Of a stretch of 64,000 nt of DNA, positions 22,915 to 31,944 are shown in pieces. Within the stretch, counting starts at the first letter, position 1; each line of letters begins with the position of its first letter. The stretch comes from Uranotaenia lowii. Lineage: Eukaryota; Arthropoda; Insecta; Diptera; Culicidae. The translations under genes and the position numbers were made by a program. The stretch is taken from positions 54,445,978 through 54,509,977 of the forward strand of contig NC_073691.1 in the NCBI RefSeq assembly GCF_029784155.1, given 5' to 3'. The notes under the pieces were generated by a model, which saw only the letters and a list, made by a program, of their open reading frames with translations, did not search any database and was not told the origin of the DNA.

Positions 22915-25080
22915 CTAGGGTAAGTGTTCCTAATGTGGCATGTGTACCTAATGTTAACATACTGTTCGACTTTGCCTGTTTTTGGCGTTATTTTTCACTT
23001 ATTACAATTATCAAAAAAATGATAATGTAAATGATCATGTGAACTTTCATATTACAAACAAATTAGCTTTCTAATTCACAAGATTTTTCGTAAAATCCGG
23101 ATTGTTTCCAAGTATGTCTAAATTGAATGGAATTTTTAGCAAATTTCTTTAAAAAACACCTGTTTAGAAATAGAAGATTAAAGCTGAAGTTGTCAACCGA
23201 TTTTTTTGAAATTTTTTGTCGGATTGTTTTTTATCATGATTTAAGTAATAAGTATGTTAGAACGATGTTTTGTTCGTGTAAAAAATAAAAAAAGCATATG
23301 TCCACAATTAGGAACACTATTTTCAAAGTGTTCCTAATTATGGACATAGTTAAAGTTTTCCAAACTATATCAAAGTCCTAGAATGTATTTGAAATAAATT
23401 TGATTGAAAGAATTGTGTTTTAACATAATTTTCTACAATCTGTTGAAATAAACTGTTTTGAGCTAATAAAACATGATTTTTTTTTTACTTCAGTATGTCT
23501 CAAAACTTAAAATGTTGAAAAAATATTTTCGGCAGGTTGTAAGGAACGCACCTTTCGCGACAGAGAAGGAAACCATCAAGTTACAGAGAGCTTCTTAACG
23601 AGAACAGAATCGAAAGGAAAAATTAAAAAAAAAATCTCAATAAAATACGTTGTATACCGTCTTCTGGAGCATCATGCAACACTTTTCAACTTCAATTGCT
23701 TCTTAAACCCTAATGTCCACTGATAATCTTACCGTTTGTACATCAAAAGTTTTAAGGTTAATGGGACATCAAATTGACGTAGTCAGAAAAATAATTTGTT
23801 TCACCAGTTATTTTTAAATTTACATAACATACGATTTTCACCCTACTAAGAAAAAGGGGTATCCAAGTTGCAAAAACCTTTGTTCTTAATGAAAAATCAA
23901 ACAAAAAATTTTGAAAAGTTTTTGACATGTTTGTGATGTCGTTACGCATAAAGCACGATCTCCAGTTATTTAAGATTTTGTTAGAATTAAAGTTTATATT
24001 TTTTCTTTTAAAAGAAAGCAGAAAGGTGCTGATGCTGGGATAAATAATACTACAAAAATTTTACATCATATTCTAGCATATGGAAACAAGATTTAAACTG
24101 TGAACCATTGATTTGCATGTCGATGTCCCAGACTGGTAACGGAATTTTAAAAATATTTATTTTAAAAAATTAAATGATTGTTCGAAAAATATTCATACAC
24201 CAACAGTGTTGATGTAGGATAATAAGTTCCATATAAAGTTTGTAGGTAATATCACTAAGTCAATCCGTCCCATTGTGTAAAGTTTTTTACGACATCAAAA
24301 ATGTAAAAATTTCGATGTTTCGAATTTTCTATGAGATTCAAAAACTTCATGAAACTCACTCACGATTTGAGAAACTATGGCATCATCGTTTTTTTTATCA
24401 TTAAACGATAATTATAATTTAAATCAATTATATTAAAATAAAAGTTAAATAAGTGTTGTGGTACCCAAATGTTGCATCTAACAATGCTGTTGCATGATGC
24501 TCTGTTTAACTGAACTTATTTGTATCCATTACAATGAATTTTCTACTTTTTGAAATATAATAAATGTATCCATTGGAATAGGTAAAGTTTGAATTTAAAT
24601 GAGCTCAATATTCACTGTTTTCTTCAAAACTAGCGTAAAGGAATATGGTGTAGGATTCAAATAGTTCTTATTTCCCTATCCATATTCCAAAAACGTTGTT
24701 ATATTTATAAAAAGGTGAGTTTTAAGATTTTTCTTTTTAAAGTATTAAAAAAACAGACCCATATGCAAAATCAGGAACAAAAAGTGTAATATTTGGGTAC
24801 GCGGATACATTTTTCCTCATATGTTAACATTATGAACACCCATAAGTTAACATTAGGAAATATTAGTGCCATATTAGGAACATCCACACACTTTATAAAA
24901 CATGATATTTTTCGTAAATTAAGGCTTTAAATGATTATTTCAACCAAAACAGAGTTCAGAAAAAAAATTGGAATTTAGTTACCAAAAAATTGTATATCTA
25001 AGTATTAAAGATTCGGCGCAATAATATCAAATCTAAAAACCTCTGACAAAATATAGCGAAATTAGGCTCATTTACCCTAG
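22915..25080. mobile_element. TIR element with internally reiterated 'TTCCTAAT' motif
   Basis: Ends are CTAGGGTAAGTGTTCCTAAT and (inverted) CTAGGGTAAATGAGCCTAAT. The 2.2-kb interior has no transposase frame but repeats the terminal word in both orientations. Examples lie near 22950, 23310, 23330, 24853 and 24877. It lies inside an older repeat whose uninterrupted counterpart is at about 43.7 kb. The superfamily is unknown. Confidence 0.7.
23297..23347. repeat. Perfect-looking hairpin inside the TIR element
   Basis: ATGTCCACAATTAGGAACACT is followed after about eight bases by its near-exact inverse, AGTGTTCCTAATTATGGACAT. The arms are 21 bases with one mismatch and carry the same TTCCTAAT word as the element ends. 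Confidence 0.8.
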
Positions 25081-25240
25081 ATGTTTTTTCGAGTTTGTGT
25101 AATGGTCATGAGAAAAAATGGTTTGAGAAATAATTTTATTTATTTATTTTTTCTTTATTTTCGTTACCAATATCGAATTGAAAAAATCTTTCACTTCACA
25201 AAGTTGCTAATTGGGAATAGTAGCAAATATGTATAAACAG

Positions 25241-27580
25241 CAGGCCCGTGCGAAGGACCCGTCCATGGGGGGGGGTTTCGAATTTCAAATTTAGCTCAAA
25301 ATAATAGTAATACCAAAAATAAACAATAAAAAAATGAAAGAAATATCTAACACCGTTTTCCACTCATGATTACCAAAAATGAACTTAAAATAAATTGGAC
25401 TGATATAAAAAAACAAATTTTCAAATCATACCAGAATGAAAGTTTCAAATTTTTGGTAAGTCATTGATATTTTTTTTTCAAAATTATGCTCTTTATTCTG
25501 AACTAGAAATTTGTTTCAAAAGAATTTCTAAGCTAATTTAAAATAAACGTTTCCAAAACACAGAGCTTAATAGAAGGCTAGATTCTTAAATAAATATCCA
25601 ATCAGGTAAAAAACTAACCATGATTAGTTTAGGAAAATGATAATCATTGTTAATTTTTATTCATCTTAATTAAAATTCTGTTCTTTATTTTCAACTGAAA
25701 GGTGATTGAAAAATTCCACTGAAGTGTTTTGAATTTTAACAAAAAATATTCAATCGCGATTAAAAATGTGAATTTTCGATATCTGAAAAAACCAATTTTA
25801 ACTTTGAAGAATTTATTCAATGAATTATGGTTTAATTTGATTTGATAAAAAGAAGAATAGATATATTTATTATTATTTGAAATGTGCATGTGAAAGAAGT
25901 AAGAGAAAAAGTCTATTTATAGCAAAAGTAAATGGCTTAAATAGTTTATTTTTAATAATACTTACAAGAAAATGTATTGATAAAAATTGTAAGATAAGGA
26001 GTTCCAAGTTACAACAAATATTGTAAGAACAAAGCAAATACAAAATTAGTTAATATTTCGCATTAAAATTAAGTTTAAAGTTGCTACCTACTTCAAATCA
26101 TGTTTCAAACTTTTTAAGATTAATTCAAAAATCATGATTCATTCATAAAAGACGATTTTATCTAAAAAAAATGATGAAAAGTTTTTATATTTCAATCACA
26201 AGTTTTAAAGTTTAAAATTACAAGCTTTGAGTGTTTTGTCACTTTCGATTGAAATATTGAGCCCTGGAAAGAACAGAAGCTTGAAACTTTGTTTTTCTTA
26301 CTAAGAATTAAGACTTAAGGGCTTATGTGTAAAGTACACAAAAATTCAGAATTATAAAAAAAAACAAACTAAACTAAAGACTAAAAATTCAGCGAGTTAA
26401 TAAAAGAATTGAATAAAAAACTATACTTTTAAATTCCGTTAATTTATTTGAAAATTTGAACAAAATATGAAAATGAAAAAGAGAAGTTTTTTCAAACATT
26501 TCAGGAGGTTTTTTTAATAAACACGTTTCACCATAAGAATTTACATTATTTAATTGATGACTCAAGGCAACAGCATTTTGGCGCTTTTTTTAATGATTGA
26601 TTTGGCAGATTTTAACGTTATGAACTCGAATTTTTTATCAAATTTGGTCGAACCCTTTGAGTTTTGGTGTTAAAGAGTTTTAAAATGTATCAGTTTTAAG
26701 TAAAATCAAACATGGAAAACTGATTAACTAATAAACCTACATATACGAAAAAATCTGATTCTGATTCTGTTTATCATACTTCATCCAATTAAGGGATATT
26801 ATTATAATAAAAATGATGCATGATCAAAAAAATGTAAAATTCCAGAATTTAAAAAAGTGGAATGATATCATTACAAGTACTTTTGACATAACTGTAGAAT
26901 GTGTTAAAAAAAACTTGATTTCATTTAACACATTTGTTGAAATCTGCAAAAAAAATTACATGTTTTCTGAAAAATATCTCAAATTCAGTTCAGTTTACTT
27001 CTTAAAAAATTTATAAATGAAAAAAAGTTTAAAAAAAATAAAACTTTAAAAAATTTTGTGATAGTTCATTGAAAACTTTTATTTTTGATTGATAGGTTCT
27101 TGATATGAGTTTTGTGTAAACAATGCAGAAATTTCTCAAATTTCTTGAAGAATTTTTCATATCAGCATAACATTTGTAATAAAAATAACGATTTAAAAAA
27201 ATGGTTCGTTTCAAACTCTGTTCTTATTCAGTTACACTGCTTAATAAAAACCAATTCTGAAGACGAGGTAGGGTTTTTGTATGTCAAGTTTTGAGTTCCT
27301 ATATAAAAGATTAATTGAGTTGCAATTTAGAACCAAAGTTAGTTTCAATACGTAAACGTCGAATAGTATCGTAGATCGAAATGTCTCTAGCCAAGGATGA
27401 TTGAAGACAAAATTCCGCCGGAGGCGAGAAAAATTTCTGACTTGCTTGCTAACACTCATTTTCAAATACATTTTAACATCAAGTAATTTTCCGTTACTTT
27501 GGTGAAAATTCTACTTGGAAAAAATCTTCATGGAGGGGGCTAAACCCCTAACCAACCCCCCCCCCCCCCCCCCATCTTGC
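25241..27580 (+). repeat. Dispersed hAT-like repeat, copy ii
   Basis: Begins CAGGCCCGTGCGAAGG, a plausible hAT-type terminus, followed by a G run and TTTCGAATTTCAAATTT, similar to 6232-6320. Its right part (26870-27575) aligns with copy i and, inverted, with 41213-41560. It ends near a long C tract at about 27556-27573. No transposase frame remains and no flanking duplication was found, so the boundaries are approximate. Confidence 0.55.
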
Positions 27581-28195
27581 TTTTAAGTTATTAGATATGA
27601 AAAACAAATACGTTTCATATTTTATAGCTCATGCTGTTGAAACTTGAGTTTCTGAAGTGTCTTTTTGTTAATTGGTTTACCATTATGCATTCAATCAAGT
27701 ATCTTATTACCACCTGTGTTCAATTATTGCGCAATTATTGAGCAATATTTTGTTAGGTTGTTTCTGAGGATCTAGTCTTAATGAGCGGTTTGGATTCTGT
27801 ATAAGCTGAAAAAATAGTCATAAGTATTTATTATCTAGCGAATCCAGACCTGATATAAATCTTACTTTTACTTGGAGACCCATATAGAATATTTCCATGT
27901 TATAGTTATTTTCGCAATTTGAATAATGATTTCTAGATCAACTGCATTAACATTGATAAACAGTTATTTGAAATACAAGTTGTATGAAAGATATCAATAA
28001 AAACCATATTGAACGCATAATTTTTGGAGAAAAATTGTAGAAAATTGGAGAAAATTATAAAACATATGCGTTTTGTTCCAAGCTAAAAACTTTATAATAC
28101 CGTATTGCGCAGGTCTAGGGGAAAAAACTAGTCTGTAAGTTAAAAACACATTTTTTACAAAAACTTAAGTTAAAATATCAAAGGAAAAAACAGCA
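27581..28195. other. Non-coding stretch, no gene recognised
   Basis: AT-rich sequence without recognised features. Confidence 0.4.
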
Positions 28196-28503
28196 AATGT
28201 AGTTTATGACACAAAATAAGGAGAATGTAAAAATCTTATATGTATTGGCGAAACAAAACAGTTTTTGTATAAAAGATTAGAAAAACATAACAACGATGTT
28301 AAAAACCAAAAGGTTGGAGGATCAGGGCTAGCCCAACATAGCATAGCATATGGTCATATTTTTTACTTTCAAAACACGGCTATTCTTGAAAAAGTCTCAA
28401 AATATAACACAAGATTTTGTGCAGAAATGTTTCACATTAAAATTAAGGGCGATGAGAACGTTGTCAATAAACAGAAGGGTTCTATTAATTTAAGTCAGCC
28501 TTA
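28196..28503 (+). pseudogene. Penelope-like element endonuclease (GIY-YIG) remnant
   Basis: A plus-strand frame carries ECKNLICIGETKQFLYKRLEKH, a degenerate GIY-YIG core (family pattern C..C...YIGeT...L..R...H). It continues with LAQHSIAYGHIFYFQNTAIL and a Y...R...E...I segment, then ...VNKQKGSINLSQ near the stop, as at the C-terminus of Penelope-like reverse transcriptases. The frame upstream of 28217 has a stop and the RT domain is absent. In intact elements this nuclease nicks the target DNA. Confidence 0.8.
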
Positions 28504-28775
28504 AACTCTATTTTACCTAAGATCAAAACACTGACAGACAAATGTAAACATAACATCAAAAGTAAACAAATATGTAACTGCAAACAGTAGTATAGACGAT
28601 CGCTGGATTAAGTAAGTTTAATTTAATATAGTAAAATGGTATGTTATAGAAAAATAAAGTTAATTTAAGGTCCGCTGAAGAGGAGTGAAAAGCCAAAATG
28701 AGCTCGAAACGTCCGGACCAACTGGCAAGTAATTTTGTAGTTATTTATTCGCCGAAAAAAGTCGATAATAAAAAC
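28504..28775 (+). mobile_element. 3' untranslated end of the Penelope-like remnant
   Basis: Downstream of the GIY-YIG stop, near 28674-28725, CGCTGAAGAGGAGTG... is followed by GAGCTCGAAACGTCCGG. This closely resembles the 'CTGAAGA...GCCGAAACGTC' tail word typical of Penelope-like elements. The exact 3' boundary is uncertain. Confidence 0.65.
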
Positions 28776-28973
28776 AAACATTTTTGGAGAAAATGTCAAA
28801 TTTAGACACAATGAACTAAACACATAAAAAATATGCAACACCAGACTTATTCGATCTGAGATCATATTTTAAATTTCCCAGGGCTTGGAGTTGAAAAGTT
28901 CCGCTTAGGTTCCAAATTTATCCATGGTTCTCACAGAATTTTAAAGCTACGAGATGAATGTATTTTGACGATA

Positions 28974-30182
28974 ACACTAGTTTACAAAATATTAAAAAAA
29001 TCGTGAACTTTATTGACCGACCTAAATTTTTAATGTGAAATCGGGCGCTGAATCCGAAAATGAAATTCAAAAAATTCTCAGAAGAACAGTTTTTGAGTTA
29101 AGCTCCAAATATGAAAATTTGAAAAAATAAAAAAAGTACTTTTATTTAGATTGAAACATCTCGGACTGCATAACAGTAATTCGAAATCTCTTTTTTGCAT
29201 ATTAAAGGTGAATGAATTTTCTATCGATCATGTGAACATCATTTTAGCGTATAATCAACAGTTTTGTTGATAATCGTGACTTCGAGATAGAAAAAATAAT
29301 AAAAAAAGCATTTTTAGAGAAAATTTTGTTTCAGCAAAAGTTTTATACTCGATGTTTTTTCTTTTGGCCTTGAATGTCAATTCAAAACAAAGATTTCAAG
29401 AAGTTATTTATCAAAATCGGTTGAAAATTGAAGAAGTTATGATTATTTTACCATAATTGTAATTTTTGCATTTTTGAATAATTCAACTACAGCAGTGTAC
29501 TAATCATAGTATAGGAAGAATTTAACATGGAAAATCTCACTCGCTCCAATTCAGAATTATTTATCAGCTAACCAGAAAATCACATGCCAAATTTCAGAGC
29601 AATCTGACCATATGGAGGGATTACTTGAGTCTCAAACGTGAATTTGATTTTAAGGTATTATGCTGGGAAGAATCAAAAATACTGATTTTTCAGTAATAAC
29701 TTTTTTCATCACAAGCCGATTGTTTTTTATAATTTATTTTATTAAAACCCTAAGTTAAGACAAATATTTCACTCAAAAAATGCAACACGATTGGACTTGG
29801 TACAAAAAAGTAATCTTTTACTGAAACAAATTTTTCTCTTAAGTAATGCGTTTTTTTTTATAATTTGTTCTATCTCGAAGTCACGAAAATCAACAATACT
29901 GTTGATTATAAGAAAAAATGATGTTCACATGATCGATAGAAAATTCATTCACCTTTAATATGCAAAAAAGAGATTTCGAATTACTGTTATGCAGTCCGAG
30001 ATGTTTCAATCTTAATAAAAGTACTTTTATAAATTTTAAAAAATTTCATATTTGAAGCATAACTCAAAAACTGTTCTACTGAGAATTTTGTGAATTTCAT
30101 TTTCGGATTCAACGCCAGATTTCACATTAAAAATGACCTTCTGTTTACTTAGTTCAAAAATGCTGTAAACTAGTGTAATTAT
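28974..30182. mobile_element. Foldback element with ~320-bp inverted repeats
   Basis: The arm at about 28974-29320 is the inverse of about 29862-30182. The outermost bases are CACTAGTTTACA and TGTAAACTAGTG, and the arms stay alignable through CATCTCGGACTGCATAACAG and TCTATCGATCATGTGAACAT. A TAA next to each end could be a 3-bp target duplication. The ~540-bp centre has no coding frame. This is a long-TIR MITE or foldback transposon. Confidence 0.85.
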
Positions 30183-30662
30183 TGCCTCTGTGGAACCGAG
30201 CGTTTTAATTTCTTTGTGCCAATTTAAAATTTGTTAATGGAGTGATAGCTGTTTTTTAATGTTGGATGACAAATTATGTTGAAGTATTTTTCGATAAAAA
30301 ATATTTTTTCTGAGATTGTAACCAATTTGGAATGCTTATTTTTATATTTTTATGACCAAGTATCTATCGATTTGGACATAAAAATTGGTTTCGATTTGCT
30401 TTAATCATATCATAACATAGACAATGTCCATTGGACATGGAGTTTGTTTCAAAACCTTTCCAATTCAACAGCATAACAGCCAGTTTACATCAAAAGATTT
30501 TGCACAGTAAAAAATTTTGAAAAAAAAAATATAAGGTACGCCGGGGCAAGTGCAAACGTTCAACTTTTCTCTGTTACGAAAAAAAAATCAAAAATATATC
30601 TTCTTCTAGAATATGTTGTTTCGGCCCAAACAAACAATCTGACATAGATAAACTAAACTTTC

Positions 30663-31203
30663 TGTTCGGGCTCGGCCGATGGGGGGGTTCGGATTTCGAG
30701 GTATTTCTTCCCGTCTCTCGTCGACGGCATCCACCAGCAGCAAGAAACTCCAGGTAAGTCGCCTATTTTTCCACACAACAGCTGATCGCTCGCTCGGGGG
30801 GAAGATTTCGTTTGCACCTTTCGGGTTCGGGTTCTGCTTGTGAGATAGCACCACACACTATGCACTCGATAGTTGTTGCCACCAAATACTTTCCCAATTT
30901 TCGGAACTATTTAAGAAGTCGCTTGGTTGGACTTTAGATTAATTTATTGCGAAGAAGTGAAAATCCGTGCGATTCGTTCAACTTTACTTTCTATTCTAAC
31001 TTAACTAAAATGGCTTACATACTATTGTGTGAGAACTCTCTCGGCGTTATGTTTAATGTTGCGAGAGAGTTAATGCTATTTTAGGGTACATGGACAGATA
31101 TTGGTGTTTTCGAACAAATTGATTACAGTGTCAAGTGAACATAGAGGACACATATTACAAACAGAAAACAATTCCGAATTCCTGATCGGTGTAGTACCGA
31201 TCA
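30663..31203 (-). repeat. 3' LTR of the BEL derivative
   Basis: TGTTCGGGCTCGG...GTACCGATCA on the plus strand. The right end is palindromic (TGATCGGT...ACCGATCA). A second hairpin, AACTCTCTCG...CGAGAGAGTT, lies near 31033-31067. Its partner is 35392-35932. Confidence 0.95.
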
Positions 31204-31400
31204 TTCCGGCCACCTTGAAACTGCTGTTTCAACGAATTTCGGACCAATTGATTGCGGCCTCTTCAGTCGGTTGGACCATGCGACACGGTTGGGCAGGGTA
31301 CACGGGTGGACCAGGAGACACGGCGGTTGGATCAAGACACAGCTGGCACGTCGCACATCGAGGAATCTGCTTCGGCACTGGTGCAGAATCTGTGAATACA

Positions 31401-31511
31401 AAAGAGACCCGGTAGACCGAACGGCGTAGGGTAAGGTTATAGGAACGCTAATCACCTGTTAGCGCCCCATTAGCGCGTTGAGCAACGTTCGGCGTGCTCT
31501 ACCGATCTTTG
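31401..31511 (-). repeat. Hairpin repeat A of the BEL 3' region
   Basis: One of three ~110-bp units. The outer arms (GACCCGGTAGACCGAACG and its imperfect inverse CGTTCGGCGTGCTCTACCG) enclose an inner hairpin GAACGCTAA-TCACCTG-TTAGCGC. Confidence 0.85.
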
Positions 31512-31663
31512 AAGATTCTGCTACCATGTGGATGTATGTGGGCGATCTCGCTGGTAAACGAAGCGAATCGGTCTTAGAAGATTCGGCTTCTGACGTGGCT
31601 CGGTGCATGGCGATGAATGCTCGGTGACGATATAGAAATAATATAGGAAAGAATCTGCAATCG

Positions 31664-31774
31664 ACAAAGAACCGGTAGATCGAACGAGAAAATGTGACAG
31701 TTTGGAACGCTAATCACCTATTAGCGCTCGACATGCGCAGTGAGTCACATTCGGCGTGCTCTGCCGGTCTTTGT
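31664..31774 (-). repeat. Hairpin repeat B of the BEL 3' region
   Basis: Same architecture as unit A. Outer arms are ACAAAGAACCGGTAGATCG and CTCTGCCGGTCTTTGT, and the inner hairpin is GAACGCTAATCACCTATTAGCGCTC. Loop and bulge bases differ from A while the stems are kept. Confidence 0.85.
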
Positions 31775-31828
31775 AGAAGGATCTTGATGATGGCGGGGTA
31801 CAATAGGACGTCTAAGGAACTGTAAGCA

Positions 31829-31938
31829 ACAAAGACCCGGTAGATCGAACGATATGGATGGAATTATAGGAACGCTAATCACCTGTTAGCGCTCCAAAAG
31901 CGCGTTGAGCACGTTCGGCGTGCTCTACCGGTCTTTGT
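31829..31938 (-). repeat. Hairpin repeat C of the BEL 3' region
   Basis: Outer arms ACAAAGACCCGGTAGATCG and CTCTACCGGTCTTTGT; inner hairpin GGAACGCTAATCACCTGTTAGCGCTCC with a 10-base stem. It ends just before the stop of the Gag-protease frame on the minus strand. Confidence 0.85.
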
Positions 31939-31944
31939 AGCTTT

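Larger units (their letters stand above)
22148..25240 (+). repeat. Old dispersed repeat, split by a TIR element
   Basis: Segments at 22330-22440, 22650-22914 and 25081-25130 align with 42840-43780 in the same orientation. Shared landmarks include TTAATGCGCAATG-like and GGTGTTTCGGAAATA words, and the CGAGTTTGTGTRATGGTCATG motif, which lies right of the insertion. The copy at 43.7 kb is continuous where this one is interrupted. No coding capacity is visible. Confidence 0.65.

Noticed and set aside
27540..27575. Long C tract as a possible assembly gap or telomeric-type repeat
   Set aside because: Similar tracts occur at the ends of related repeat copies (41240-41260, 9401-9408), so it fits a repeat-end feature. 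Length may still be unreliable.
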